A DNA stretch of 64,000 nucleotides from Streptococcus suis (lineage in GTDB: Bacteria > Bacillota > Bacilli > Lactobacillales > Streptococcaceae), in the NCBI RefSeq assembly GCF_002960445.1, contig NZ_POJD01000294.1:1-64000 (forward strand). The letters run 5' to 3'. The first letter of the stretch is position 1, and every line of letters begins with the position of its first letter. This document shows, in pieces, positions 35,400-44,001 of this stretch. The translations under genes and the position numbers were made by a program. The notes beneath the pieces were generated by a model. That model ran no database searches, was not told where the DNA came from, and was given only the letters and a program-made list of their open reading frames with translations.

Positions 35400-35601
35400 C
35401 TTATTTTCTCCTTGTTTTTTATAAAATATATTTTGTTGTTTTTGTTAATGAACCAAGTAATAAACGAAGTTTTGTTCTGTTGATTTTCGAAGAGTTATCG
35501 TCTTTCAGTTTGCTTTTAGTACGAGGCAACGAGATGCAGGCTGTACTAGAGTACGGCAAAGCGAGTTAACGAAGTAATAAAAGATAAACTGGATGACGAT
35601 G
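35400..35601. other. Gap inside the ula operon filled by a repeat
   Basis: No gene is supported in these 202 bp. The half near ulaA is the repeat element at 35496-35601; the half near ulaB is T-rich and carries the ulaB ribosome binding site (AAGGAG). No internal promoter with good hexamers is evident. Confidence 0.5.
35496..35601. repeat. Dispersed-repeat-like element between ulaA and ulaB
   Basis: About 106 bp are bounded by imperfect 16-bp inverted ends (35496-35511 against 35586-35601, 13 of 16 matching). One end abuts the ulaA stop codon. The interior contains GTACGAGGCAACGAGATGC and CTGTACTAGAGTACGGC, strings I recall from dispersed intergenic repeats of streptococci. That recall is not checked. 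It may be a MITE-like insertion that split the operon. Confidence 0.5.
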
Positions 35602-37050
35602 TTAGTCCGCTTGCGCCTCACCGCGATAGTAAGCTTCCTTATCTTTTGCTTTTGCAAATTGAAGTTGTGGGATAGCCAACAAGAAGAGGCAGACAAGAAC
35701 ATAACCAGCAACACCGAGGTATTTGAAGGCATAACCGAATGGCAACCATGGGATTTCGAAGTCGATGTTTCCGTGGTAACCACCGCTCAATTCAAGCAAG
35801 CCGACGCAGACTGCACCAAGGGCTACTTGAAGGACACCTGAGAGGAAGGAAAGGATTGCTGCTGCTTTCCAACCACCACGTTTGTCAGCGTAAACTGCGA
35901 TAGCTGCGTTATCAAAGAATACAGGTACGAAACCAGTGATGATAAGGATTGGGCTCTTGAAGATGATCAAGAGAACGATAGTAATCAATTGACCAACCAA
36001 ACCGAAGGCAAAACCTGAAAGAACTGCGTTAGATGAACCGAAGCCATAAGAAGCTGCAACGTCCACCGCTGGGAATGAACCTGGAAGCAGTTTGCTTGAG
36101 ATACCTTGGAAGGCATTTGTCAATTCTGCTACGAACATACGTACACCCTGCATCAAGATGAAGAGATATACTGAGAAAGTGAAGGCTGTTTGTACAACGT
36201 ACATGAAGAATGCTTGTTTAGCTGGGTTGTATGGTGTGCCTGAAGTGATAACTTCTGGGTTTGCCATGATTTCTGGACCCAAGATGAACAAGATGACACC
36301 GAAGAAGACCAACATCAAGGTTGCAGATGCAACTACTGTATCGTGGAAGATGTTGAGGAAGCTAGGCAACTTCAAGTTGTCCAAGTTTTCTTCTTTTTTA
36401 CCAAGTTTTGGAGCAATCTTATCTACAAACCAGATTGCAAATTGTTGTTGGTGACCGATGGCAAATCCACCACCACCTGTCAAGCGTTGCGTTGCTTCAA
36501 CAGTCATGTTTGAGCTGACTGCCCAGTAGATACCACAGATGATACCGATAGCTGCTGTACCGAATTGGTTACGAAGTCCAGGGATAAGGAAGAGCACCAT
36601 CAATGAGATTGTTGCTGCTTGTTGTACCATGATGTGTCCAGTGATGAACAGAGTACGTACTTTTGTAACCTTACGAAGTGCAACCAAGAGGATGTTGACA
36701 CCAAAACCAATCAAGAGAGCTGTTGTTGCTGCTGATACGAAATCAGGAAACTCTTCAGCAATTTTGCCGTTTGCTGCTGCAAGACCGAAGTAAGGGTCAA
36801 TAACCGCCGCATCGATTTGGAACTTGTGGTTCAAGGCTGCCAAGATTGGACGGAAGGTTGTTACCAAGCCACCAGCTGCTACGTTCAAAATCATGTAGCC
36901 GACCGTTGCTTTGATAAACCCTGCAAAGACATCATGAGGCTTTTTCTTTAAGAGGGCATAGCCCACCAATACCAAAAGACCTACGAAGAAGGCTGGATTC
37001 TGCAAGATGTTTTGCGAGAACCAGTTTAATGGGGTTTGAAGAAAATCCAT
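35602..37050 (-). CDS. ulaA: Ascorbate PTS EIIC permease
   Basis: UlaA is the membrane channel that takes up L-ascorbate with coupled phosphorylation by UlaB. The 482-residue protein has about eleven hydrophobic segments and the UlaA-type internal repeats (for example LLIGFGVNILLVALRKVTKVR and GGGGFAIGHQQQFAIWF). Length is normal for the family. It is the first gene of the main operon, with AAAGGAG before its ATG. Its promoter carries the 39-bp box shared with ulaG. Its stop codon touches the end of a repeat element. Confidence 0.95.
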   Translation of the reverse strand: MDFLQTPLNWFSQNILQNPAFFVGLLVLVGYALLKKKPHDVFAGFIKATVGYMILNVAAGGLVTTFRPILAALNHKFQIDAAVIDPYFGLAAANGKIAEEFPDFVSAATTALLIGFGVNILLVALRKVTKVRTLFITGHIMVQQAATISLMVLFLIPGLRNQFGTAAIGIICGIYWAVSSNMTVEATQRLTGGGGFAIGHQQQFAIWFVDKIAPKLGKKEENLDNLKLPSFLNIFHDTVVASATLMLVFFGVILFILGPEIMANPEVITSGTPYNPAKQAFFMYVVQTAFTFSVYLFILMQGVRMFVAELTNAFQGISSKLLPGSFPAVDVAASYGFGSSNAVLSGFAFGLVGQLITIVLLIIFKSPILIITGFVPVFFDNAAIAVYADKRGGWKAAAILSFLSGVLQVALGAVCVGLLELSGGYHGNIDFEIPWLPFGYAFKYLGVAGYVLVCLFLLAIPQLQFAKAKDKEAYYRGEAQAD

Positions 37051-37086
37051 TTTTCATTCTCCTTTTGAAATGATTTTTATGGTTTT

Positions 37087-37153
37087 ATTATAAATCTTGA
37101 AAGCGCAAACAAAAAGACCAAATAAAACACAGGCTTGTGTTCACTCTTGGACT
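37087..37153 (-). promoter_or_regulatory. ulaA promoter with 39-bp activator box
   Basis: -10 TATAAT (37087-37092) on the minus strand lacks a good -35 box, as in activator-dependent promoters. The 39-bp box (37115-37153) differs from the ulaG copy at two positions only. The inner AACACA half-site is 39 bases from the -10 in both promoters, which argues for binding by one activator, most simply UlaR. Confidence 0.75.
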
Positions 37154-37228
37154 ATTTGTCACTTATGTGTATTTCTAGCTTAGAAATCGAATTAGTTCAT
37201 AGGAAAATAAGAATTATATAGGAACTTA

Positions 37229-37251
37229 AAAACACCAGCAAAGCCAGTGTT
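37229..37251 (-). terminator. Terminator of the amino acid ABC operon
   Basis: Stem AACACCAGC (37231-37239) and GCCAGTGTT (37243-37251), one mismatch, loop of 3, then T residues on the minus strand, 7 bp after the ATPase gene. Confidence 0.75.
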
Positions 37252-37257
37252 TTCATT

Positions 37258-38001
37258 CTATATATCTTCTTTCTGGATGCGAGCCAAGAATTGCTTGGTT
37301 CGTTCTTCTTTTGGATGGTCAAAAATATCTTCTGGTCGGCCTTCTTCAATAATCTGCCCCCCATCCATAAAAATGACCCGATCAGCCACTGCACGCGCAA
37401 AGCCCATTTCATGCGTCACAACCACCATGGTCATGCCTTCCTTAGCCAGTTGCATCATGACAGTCAGAACCTCACCGATTAACTCGGGATCGAGAGCAGA
37501 GGTTGGTTCATCAAAGTAAATAACCTCTGGATTGGTCGCAATGGCTCTAGCAATGCCAACCCGTTGCTGTTGACCTCCTGAAAGCTGGCTTGGGTAAAAA
37601 TCATATTTGTCCGACAAGCCAACCTTGTCCAAGGCTGCCTTACCAATTGTTTCAGCCTCTTGCTTGGGTATTTTCCGAGCTACAATTAAGCCTTCTGTCA
37701 CATTTTGCAGGGCAGTCTTGTTGGCAAAGAGATTGTAGTTTTGAAAAACAAAGGCTGTTCGTTTGCGAATGGCAGCAATTTCCTTGTGGCTAATCTTAGC
37801 CAAGTCATAGCTGTCCTCACCGAAAACCAAGTGACCCGCGTCAGCTTTTTCCAAAAAGTTCAAGGAACGAAGTAGGGTCGTTTTACCGGATCCAGATGGA
37901 CCTAAAATGACAACCACCTCTCCAGGATTGACCTGAACATCAATTCCCTTTAAAACCTGCTGACCATGGAAGGCCAGTTCTATTCCACTTGCTTGAATCA
38001 T
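37258..38001 (-). CDS. Polar amino acid ABC transporter ATPase (probably cystine)
   Basis: This 247-residue ATPase has Walker [10 protein letters not shown] (about residue 33), the signature LSGGQQQR, Walker [13 protein letters not shown] and the H-loop VVTHEMGFA. It belongs to the GlnQ/TcyC group. It energises the permease and binding protein encoded just upstream. The [14 protein letters not shown] start is like that of cystine transporter ATPases, so cystine is my best guess at the substrate. It is the last of three genes and is followed by a terminator. Confidence 0.88.
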   Translation of the reverse strand: MIQASGIELAFHGQQVLKGIDVQVNPGEVVVILGPSGSGKTTLLRSLNFLEKADAGHLVFGEDSYDLAKISHKEIAAIRKRTAFVFQNYNLFANKTALQNVTEGLIVARKIPKQEAETIGKAALDKVGLSDKYDFYPSQLSGGQQQRVGIARAIATNPEVIYFDEPTSALDPELIGEVLTVMMQLAKEGMTMVVVTHEMGFARAVADRVIFMDGGQIIEEGRPEDIFDHPKEERTKQFLARIQKEDI

Positions 38002-38010
38002 CTGAACCTC

Positions 38011-38670
38011 CTAATACACTGCCAGCTTCTTCTCACCAAAAGCCTGCAGTTTGGTCAAAATGGTTGAAAAGAGTAGGTAGATAAGGGCAACTTCACAGTA
38101 AAGAATAAATGGCTCGTAGGTTCTAGCCGCAATCTGTTGGGTTGCCATGAACATCTCCAATACCGTGATATTGGCTGCCAGTGACGTGTCCTTGACCAAA
38201 CCAATCAAAGTATTAGACAAAGGTGGGAAAGCCACTCGAAAGGCTTGGGGAAGAATGATACGGCGCATGGTCTGGGCAAAACTCATCCCGACAGAATAGC
38301 CAGCCTCCAACTGTCCCTTAGGCACGGACTCGATAGAAGCCCGAATAGTTTCCGCAGCATAGGCACCTGTGTTAATAGAAAACACCAAGACTGCCGATGG
38401 AAAGGCATCGATGACTAGGCCCAAGCTTGGTAGACCATAAAAAATGACATAGAGCTGGACCAAGAGAGGGGTTCCACGGATAATCCAGATGTAAAAACGA
38501 GCCAGTTGTTTGAGTACTGGAAGATTGGCTACCTGTACCAAGGCGGTTCCAATTGCCAACAATAAGCCAAAGGCAAAAGACAGGATTGTCAGTGGAATGG
38601 TCACCAACAATCCTGGAACAAGTATCTGCGAAAATGAGTCAATCACTAATTGCCATACTCTATCTGTCAT
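38011..38670 (-). CDS. Polar amino acid ABC transporter permease
   Basis: This 219-residue membrane protein of the HisM/GlnP type has about five hydrophobic segments. The EAA loop reads EAGYSVGMSFAQTMRRIILPQA (about residues 133-154), the contact site for the ATPase. It starts 12 bp after the binding-protein gene and is followed 9 bp later by the ATPase gene. A single permease gene is present, so it should act as a homodimer. Confidence 0.9.
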   Translation of the reverse strand: MTDRVWQLVIDSFSQILVPGLLVTIPLTILSFAFGLLLAIGTALVQVANLPVLKQLARFYIWIIRGTPLLVQLYVIFYGLPSLGLVIDAFPSAVLVFSINTGAYAAETIRASIESVPKGQLEAGYSVGMSFAQTMRRIILPQAFRVAFPPLSNTLIGLVKDTSLAANITVLEMFMATQQIAARTYEPFILYCEVALIYLLFSTILTKLQAFGEKKLAVY

Positions 38671-38682
38671 ACTTTCTCCTGC

Positions 38683-39492
38683 TTACTTGGCTTTCGATAC
38701 GTCTTCGCCAAAGTATTTATTTGAAATTTCAGCTAGTTTACCTTCGCTTGCCAATTCAGCCAAGGCTGCATCAATTTCTTTTACTAGGTCTTCATTTCCT
38801 TTAACCACTGGGAAGGCTGTTGTGGAAACATCGTCTGTCAAGGTCACAACCTTAATCGGTGCATCTGCGTGTTGCTTGAGATAATCCAAGTAAACCAAGT
38901 TGTCATTGATGGTCACATCCACACGGTTTGTATTCAACAATTCAACCGCTTGTGAAAATCCATCTACACCAACAACTTCTGCACCGTTTTCACGAGCCAA
39001 ATCTGCCCAGTTACTAGTCAAACTGTTAGCAGATTTTTTACCTGCCAAGTCAGCAAAACCTGTAATCTCTGCATTATCCTTATGAGCTACCAAGGCTCCA
39101 TAAATGTAGGTATATGGTGTTGAGAAATCGTATTTTTCTTTGCGCTCGTCTGTCACACCAACCTGGTTGGCAATAGTATCAAAACGTGCCGCATCCAAAC
39201 CTGCAATCATGGAATCCCACTTGGTTTCAACAAACTCGACCTTAACGCCCAATTTCTCAGCGACGGCTTCGGCTACTTCTACATCATAACCGACCAATTT
39301 TCCGCTCTCGTCATGGTAAGAGTAAGGAGCGTAGGCACCTTCTGTACCGATTTGAATGACACCTTCTTCCTTGATTTGTGCCAAGAGAGTTTGGTCTGTG
39401 CTGCTGGATGAGCTGGTTGATGTTGATGAGCTGCAGGCTGCCAAGGCAAAGGCTGCTAGGGCTGTTGTTGCAAATAAAGCTAGTTTTTTCAT
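38683..39492 (-). CDS. Amino acid ABC transporter binding lipoprotein
   Basis: This 269-residue protein has a lipoprotein signal peptide ending in LAAC with Cys20, followed by a serine-rich linker and a SBP family 3 domain. The domain includes GTEGAYAPYSYHDESG, VGYDVEVAEAVA and the Arg-bearing VDVTINDNLVYLDYL. It is anchored outside the cell and delivers substrate to the permease. Cystine or another polar amino acid is likely, but ligand residues cannot be assigned by eye. It is the first gene of the operon, behind an extended -10 (TGG plus TATGAT). Confidence 0.9.
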   Translation of the reverse strand: MKKLALFATTALAAFALAACSSSTSTSSSSSTDQTLLAQIKEEGVIQIGTEGAYAPYSYHDESGKLVGYDVEVAEAVAEKLGVKVEFVETKWDSMIAGLDAARFDTIANQVGVTDERKEKYDFSTPYTYIYGALVAHKDNAEITGFADLAGKKSANSLTSNWADLARENGAEVVGVDGFSQAVELLNTNRVDVTINDNLVYLDYLKQHADAPIKVVTLTDDVSTTAFPVVKGNEDLVKEIDAALAELASEGKLAEISNKYFGEDVSKAK

Positions 39493-39605
39493 GGTAATTA
39501 CACTCTTTCTTTTTCAGTTTGTACCATCATACCATGAAAAAAACTTATCAGCCAATATATATTTTCTATCAAGGATATAAAAAATTTATAACGGAAGAAT
39601 GGTGG

Positions 39606-39632
39606 TGAAAAAAGGCCTATTTCTAGACCTTT
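39606..39632 (-). terminator. Terminator of the CHAP-domain gene
   Basis: Stem AAAGGCCT (39611-39618) and AGACCTTT (39625-39632), one mismatch, then TTTTTT on the minus strand. A similar AGGCCTAT-CTAGAC string recurs at the end of the CHAP gene itself (39685-39705). Confidence 0.65.
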
Positions 39633-39699
39633 GCATTTTTCAGTTTGTCCTGCCAACTTATTCGTCCAAGCATTCCTCGGAGCGAAATAAGGCCTATCC

Positions 39700-40326
39700 C
39701 TAGACACCAGCTGGAGGGTAAATATAGCTTACAGTTCCTTCGCTAGTGGTTGTTGGATCAAAGAAGCCACGTACATTGCTTGGGTAGTAGGCTCCGCCAT
39801 AGTTTGATTCCATTACTTGAATGGTACCATCAGCCGCTACATCGGTAACATAGGCAACGTGACCATAGCCACCGTCTGTCCAGACAGCGATTGCGCCAAC
39901 CTTAGGAGTGGTTCCTACTTCATAACCAAGAGCTGCTGCACTGGCTGCCCAGTCGCCACCATTTCCCCAATAGTTGCCAACCCAAGGCGCCATTTCTTTG
40001 GCTCCCCATGTACATTGACCAGCAGGATAGGTATTGGCTGTGTATTCTACAGCAACCTCTGATACCATATTCGTAGCAAGGGCTGCTTGAGCTGCGGCTT
40101 CCGCAGCTGCTTTTTCTGCCGCAGCCTTTTCAGCTGCAGCTTTAGCCTCTGCTTCTTGTTTCAACTGCTCTTCCTGCTCAACCTGAACCGTTAGGACTGA
40201 TAGACTAGGACTATCTGTCAATTCTGTATCCGCCTTAACAGCTTCTTGTCCCAAAGCTAGCATTCCTCCCAAGATAGCAGTAGCAAGGGCAACTTTCATT
40301 GTTTTGTGAAGTTTGTGTTTATTCAT
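39700..40326 (-). CDS. Secreted CHAP-domain protein
   Basis: This 208-residue exported protein has a signal peptide (residues 1-32, cleavage after VKA), an alanine/glutamate-rich coiled coil (about residues 50-85) and a C-terminal CHAP domain. The catalytic Cys is in [15 protein letters not shown] (about residue 104) and the His in [16 protein letters not shown] domains cut peptidoglycan peptide bridges, and similar short streptococcal proteins take part in cell separation. The sequence TGTAAC-N5-TGACAG at 40399-40415 resembles a WalR/VicR box, the usual control of such genes, but its orientation relative to the gene is unclear. Confidence 0.88.
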   Translation of the reverse strand: MNKHKLHKTMKVALATAILGGMLALGQEAVKADTELTDSPSLSVLTVQVEQEEQLKQEAEAKAAAEKAAAEKAAAEAAAQAALATNMVSEVAVEYTANTYPAGQCTWGAKEMAPWVGNYWGNGGDWAASAAALGYEVGTTPKVGAIAVWTDGGYGHVAYVTDVAADGTIQVMESNYGGAYYPSNVRGFFDPTTTSEGTVSYIYPPAGV

Positions 40327-40430
40327 ACCTATTCAAATCCTTTCAAATTACTTCTGTATCTATCCTAACCAACTTATCTTGCACAAGACTTAAAGAAATG
40401 TAACAAGTATGACAGCTGTTTTGCAGGTAG

Positions 40431-40459
40431 TTAACATTTGACTTTCAGCATGCTATAAT
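40431..40459 (+). promoter_or_regulatory. Promoter of the hydrolase gene
   Basis: -35 TTAACA (40431-40436) and -10 TATAAT (40454-40459) are 17 bp apart on the plus strand, 25 bp before the start codon. Confidence 0.7.
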
Positions 40460-40484
40460 AGAAATAAATGTCAGGAGTTTGTTT

Positions 40485-41249
40485 ATGAAAGATATTGTGT
40501 TAATTCACGGAACCTGGTGTGATGGTTCGGTATGGGGAGATTTCGCTAGTAAGCTAGAAAAAATGGGCTTGCGGGTTCATACACCTAGCCTACGCTACCA
40601 CAACTTGCCCTATGATGAGGTTATGGAAAAGGTCGGTGCGGTTAGTCTGACAGACTATGCCGATGACTTGGTAACCTTGGTTGAAAGTTTGGAAGAGCCA
40701 CCTTTACTCTTGGGACATTCTCTGGGCTGTTTACTCGCTCAAATGGTCGCAGAACGTACTCAGGTAGCTGGCATGATTCTCATGGGCCCCGCTCCGACAG
40801 CAGATATCTTCGCTTTCTACCCTACCATGATTCGTTGCTTCATCCGCCATTTCTTACGCTGGGGCTTTTGGAAAAAGCCCATGCCTCCTTACAAGGACGA
40901 GTTCTTCCGCTACTGCTTAAACGTTCAAGACCCTGCCCTCAAAGAAGATATTTTCAAAATCCTAGTACCCGAGTCTGGTAAGGTTTATACCCAGATGGCC
41001 TTTCCTTTCTTTGACAAAAGCAGAGCAGGCTATGTCGATTTCAGTAAGATTACGGGACCTGTTCTAGTCATCACAGGAAGTGAAGACAAGATGACCGTTT
41101 CTGCCATTGCTAGAAAAACAGCTAAAAACTACAAGGACTCCGTTCTGGTTTCTCTAACAGGGGCAGACCACATGTACGAGTCCGGCAAATTCCAAGACAA
41201 AACCCTCTCTGTTATTCACGCTTGGTTGAGCGAGAAAAAGTATCTATAG
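40485..41249 (+). CDS. Alpha/beta hydrolase
   Basis: This 254-residue protein has an alpha/beta hydrolase fold with the nucleophile elbow GHSLG (about residue 76), an oxyanion-region LIHGTWCDG at the N-terminus, and a later Asp/His pair (GSEDKM and GADHMYESG). No signal peptide is present, so it is cytoplasmic. The substrate is unknown; the WGFW-rich cap region suggests a small lipophilic ester or lactone. The start at 40485 has CAGGAG upstream. It is a single gene with its own promoter and a hairpin terminator shared with the convergent PTS operon. Confidence 0.85.
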   Translation: MKDIVLIHGTWCDGSVWGDFASKLEKMGLRVHTPSLRYHNLPYDEVMEKVGAVSLTDYADDLVTLVESLEEPPLLLGHSLGCLLAQMVAERTQVAGMILMGPAPTADIFAFYPTMIRCFIRHFLRWGFWKKPMPPYKDEFFRYCLNVQDPALKEDIFKILVPESGKVYTQMAFPFFDKSRAGYVDFSKITGPVLVITGSEDKMTVSAIARKTAKNYKDSVLVSLTGADHMYESGKFQDKTLSVIHAWLSEKKYL

Positions 41250-41254
41250 ACAGC

Positions 41255-41293
41255 CAAAAACGACCTCCAACACGGAAGTCGTTTTCTTGTAAT
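41255..41293. terminator. Bidirectional terminator, copy 1 of a 39-bp duplicate
   Basis: Stem AAAACGACCTCC / GGAAGTCGTTTT with loop AACAC and T tracts in both directions lies between the hydrolase gene and the convergent PTS operon. The 39-bp sequence is identical to that at 50117-50155. Confidence 0.85.
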
Positions 41294-41296
41294 ATC

Positions 41297-41443
41297 CTAC
41301 TTTTTCCTACTTCTGAGAACACTGATTAATATTAAAACCAGACCAGAAATAATATTGAAATATTTATTTCCATATAATGGACTGATAGCAATCAGAAAGC
41401 AGCCTAGTGCTAGCAAAAACGGAGATTTATTTTTAGAAAACAT
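41297..41443 (-). CDS. 48-residue membrane peptide at the end of the PTS operon
   Basis: The frame starts at ATG 41443, sharing one base with the stop of the EIIC gene (TAATG), with GAGGAG just upstream. The 48-residue product has two hydrophobic stretches, PFLLALGCFLIAISPLYG and FNIISGLVLILISVL, joined by a short NKY turn, with a basic C-terminus RSRKK. It therefore looks like a two-span membrane peptide translated by coupling to EIIC. I know no named family. A terminator follows 3 bp later, so it is the last gene of the operon. Confidence 0.6.
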   Translation of the reverse strand: MFSKNKSPFLLALGCFLIAISPLYGNKYFNIISGLVLILISVLRSRKK

Positions 41444-42819
41444 TACTCCTCACCAGCCTTAACCTTGTTGGCTGCAATGACAAACGGGGTCCAAATCAAG
41501 AAGGCAACAAAGAGGTTGAAGAGCGAAACTAGGGCCGCCATAATGTTACCACCTGTTGCTAGATAAGCGTAGAGACCTGGTGGGGTAATCCATGGAACAG
41601 CTAGAAAGACTGGAGGTATCAAGCCTGCTGCTGTTGCCAAATATGCAATCGCTGCACAAACTGGTGGCACAATGAGCCACGGAATAACAAAGAGTGGATT
41701 CAAGACCATCGGAATACCGAAGGTAATCGGCTCGTTGATATTAAAGACTCCCATCGGAGCTGACAATTTGGCAACCATCTTGTATTCTTCCCGTTTGGAG
41801 AAGAGGAAAATTGCAATAATCAGAGCGAGGGTTACACCTGAGCCTCCCATCTGAGCATAGGCATCAAAAGAACCACGCGTCCAGAGCCAAGGGAGGTCTG
41901 CAACACTTCTAGTTGCCTCGTAAACCGCTGTATTTTCATTTAGAGCAATGCCGTAAATCCCATCCATGATTGGTGCCAAGACATTGTGACCATGTAGACC
42001 AAAGAACCAGAAGAGCTGGACGAGGAAGGTTAACAATACTACCGAACCAATCCCTTGAGAAAGCCCAAGCAACGGCATCTGAATATAGGTTGATACCACA
42101 TCACTCAAGGACTGACCAGTTACTGAGAATACAAGATAGGCTACAATAGAAGATGCATAAATTGCTGCCGTACCCGGGATGATTGCTGCAAAAGCCTTGT
42201 TAACTGCGGGTGGAACCGAATCTGGCAATTTGATAATAATGTTCCGTTTCACCAAACTCGCATAAACAAAGGTTGCCAAGAATCCAATAAACATGGCTGT
42301 GAAGAGACCTGTTGCTCCACCATATTTCAGCGCAATCGCTCCCCATTCACTGGTTTCCAATATAGAAACACCGTCTGTGCTAACAATGGTCAAGCCTATT
42401 TCTTCTAAAGCAGTGATAACCGATTTATCCACACCTTCTAAAGCAGTTGAAATAGTGAGACTTTGAGGAATGGTTGAAATGAAGGATGCAAAGGAAATCA
42501 AGCCGCCTGCAAGTGGATTGACCTTGTACATCAAAGACAAGTTGTAACCAAAGGCAAAGGCAAAGACAAGCGCCATGATTCCAATGGTTCCAAAATAAAC
42601 ATAGCCGTTAATGTTAATAATTGGCTGCATAGCTTCTGCAAAACCTGTCCAACCCATATTGTTAGGAATGTCCCTCAGAAAGACATTCAAAAGAACGGCC
42701 ACCGTACCTGCCATGGTAATCGGCATCATGGAAATAAAGGAATCACGAATGGCAATCAAATGACGTTGCGAGCCGATTTTTCCTGATATTTCCATAAATT
42801 TTTCAGAAATATTTGACAT
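41443..42819 (-). CDS. Lactose/cellobiose-family PTS EIIC
   Basis: This 458-residue membrane component of the lactose/cellobiose PTS family has about ten hydrophobic segments and the family regions NINEPITFGIPMVLNPLF and FFGLHGHNVLAPIMDGI. It carries a beta-glucoside such as cellobiose or gentiobiose across the membrane with coupled phosphorylation. Its EIIA and EIIB partners are encoded upstream in the same operon, together with GH1 and GH4 6-phosphoglucosidases. The last base of its stop codon is shared with the start of a 48-residue membrane peptide. Confidence 0.92.
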   Translation of the reverse strand: MSNISEKFMEISGKIGSQRHLIAIRDSFISMMPITMAGTVAVLLNVFLRDIPNNMGWTGFAEAMQPIININGYVYFGTIGIMALVFAFAFGYNLSLMYKVNPLAGGLISFASFISTIPQSLTISTALEGVDKSVITALEEIGLTIVSTDGVSILETSEWGAIALKYGGATGLFTAMFIGFLATFVYASLVKRNIIIKLPDSVPPAVNKAFAAIIPGTAAIYASSIVAYLVFSVTGQSLSDVVSTYIQMPLLGLSQGIGSVVLLTFLVQLFWFFGLHGHNVLAPIMDGIYGIALNENTAVYEATRSVADLPWLWTRGSFDAYAQMGGSGVTLALIIAIFLFSKREEYKMVAKLSAPMGVFNINEPITFGIPMVLNPLFVIPWLIVPPVCAAIAYLATAAGLIPPVFLAVPWITPPGLYAYLATGGNIMAALVSLFNLFVAFLIWTPFVIAANKVKAGEE

Positions 42820-42862
42820 AATCTGTCTCCTTTTCTATTTTTTTATTGTTGTATAAACAAAA

Positions 42863-43306
42863 TCACGATGTCGAAGCACCTTCTTTAGAATACCGAATCA
42901 GTGCTTCTAATTGAGCATCTGTCTGCCGTTTCAAACTCTTAGAGAAGACTTTCTCCATTAAAAAGTAGTTACCTCTCATAAATAAGTCTGCTGCTTCCAT
43001 TTCATAAGAGTATTCAATCTCTGTTTGATTGTCCCCCAAAGCGTGCAAATCATAGCAGATATGCTCTTTTCCTCGATTGGAATGAAAGCAAACAGCATAA
43101 CGATAGGGGGCAAGAAATTCCTCTACACGCACCTTGACACTATGCTCTCCTTTGTCTCCAAATGTTTTTACATAGGTCAAACCTTCCTGGATATCTTGAT
43201 CAAGAAGAGGACGTCCAGTATTTTGCTGATAATCCTCTTTCAAGGACCGACCAATCGCAGCAAACAATTGTTCAATTGGAACCTGTCCTATTTTTTTGAT
43301 TTTCAT
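42863..43306 (-). CDS. DUF3284-family protein
   Basis: This 147-residue soluble protein matches the DUF3284 family, small alpha/beta proteins found inside lactose/cellobiose PTS operons of lactic acid bacteria. It contains KVRVEEFLAPYRYAVCFHSNRGKEHICYDL near the middle and a C-terminal amphipathic helix. Function unknown; the structure is expected to resemble START/SRPBCC-like ligand-binding folds, which is inference. The start at 43306 has AGGAGG upstream; the longer frame to 43336 has none. It lies between EIIA and EIIC. Confidence 0.8.
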   Translation of the reverse strand: MKIKKIGQVPIEQLFAAIGRSLKEDYQQNTGRPLLDQDIQEGLTYVKTFGDKGEHSVKVRVEEFLAPYRYAVCFHSNRGKEHICYDLHALGDNQTEIEYSYEMEAADLFMRGNYFLMEKVFSKSLKRQTDAQLEALIRYSKEGASTS

Positions 43307-43342
43307 ACCTGTCCTCCTATCTCTGCTATCCAACAAGGTAGC

Positions 43343-43675
43343 CTAGCCACAATTCTTTTGTTCAGCTAAACGCTTATAGAGCTCCACTACTTCCTTGGCC
43401 ATATCAATAAATGTCAAGGCATTCATCAAGTGGTCCTGTCCATGCACCATTAGCAAGGACACGTCTACAGTTTGCCCACCAGCCTCTTGGGCTAGTAGAC
43501 CTGTTTGTGACTTATGGGCAATATTTAGGGAGGTGTTTGCTTCTTGAAGCAAGTGCTCTGCCGTCTGGAAATCCTCCTGCTTGGCCGCTTGAATTGCCTG
43601 AACAGCATAGCCCTTTGCCTCTCCCCCATACATAATAAGCCCCATAATCGCTTCTAAGTATTCCGGAGAGTTCAT
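43343..43675 (-). CDS. Lactose/cellobiose-family PTS EIIA
   Basis: This 110-residue helical EIIA of the lactose family passes phosphate from HPr to EIIB. The active His is in LLMVHGQDHLMNA (about residue 78). A trimer with a central metal is usual for the family. The gene begins one base after the EIIB stop, and the DUF3284 gene follows. Confidence 0.93.
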   Translation of the reverse strand: MNSPEYLEAIMGLIMYGGEAKGYAVQAIQAAKQEDFQTAEHLLQEANTSLNIAHKSQTGLLAQEAGGQTVDVSLLMVHGQDHLMNALTFIDMAKEVVELYKRLAEQKNCG

Positions 43676-43676
43676 A

Positions 43677-43988
43677 CTAGTCCTCCATTAGTGCCAATGC
43701 AGCATCAAGCACCTTGGCACCGTTCATCACTCCATAATCCATCATATTGATTGCATCAACCTTGATCGCAGGCTCGAACTTAGCCTTGTAGTCATTTAGC
43801 AAAAATTTAACCTGTGGACCTAGCAAAAGGACATCAATCTCCTTTTGACTAACTTCACTATCAGCTTCTGACACAGGGACTGCCCAAATCGTTGCCTCTA
43901 TCCCCTTTTCTTCTGCGGCTTTCTGCATCTTGGTCACCAACATACTAGTAGACATACCAGCATTGCACACTAACATAATTTGTTTCAT
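43677..43988 (-). CDS. Lactose/cellobiose-family PTS EIIB
   Basis: This 103-residue cytoplasmic phosphocarrier has the active Cys in MLVCNAGMSTSMLV (Cys8). It takes phosphate from the EIIA encoded next to it and gives it to the incoming sugar at EIIC. The gene starts 13 bp after the PRD regulator, so the regulator and transporter components are made from one transcript. Confidence 0.93.
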   Translation of the reverse strand: MKQIMLVCNAGMSTSMLVTKMQKAAEEKGIEATIWAVPVSEADSEVSQKEIDVLLLGPQVKFLLNDYKAKFEPAIKVDAINMMDYGVMNGAKVLDAALALMED

Positions 43989-44001
43989 AAAAAAACTCCT
44001 C

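Noticed and set aside
39609..39705. Second copy of AGGCCTAT-CTAGAC around the CHAP gene end
   Set aside because: It resembles the leuS tail duplication in spirit but is only about 16 bp and could be chance reuse of a terminator stem.
40399..40415. WalR/VicR box upstream of the CHAP gene
   Set aside because: TGTAAC-N5-TGACAG is close to consensus, but its orientation and the lack of a clear promoter nearby make it too weak to list as a feature.
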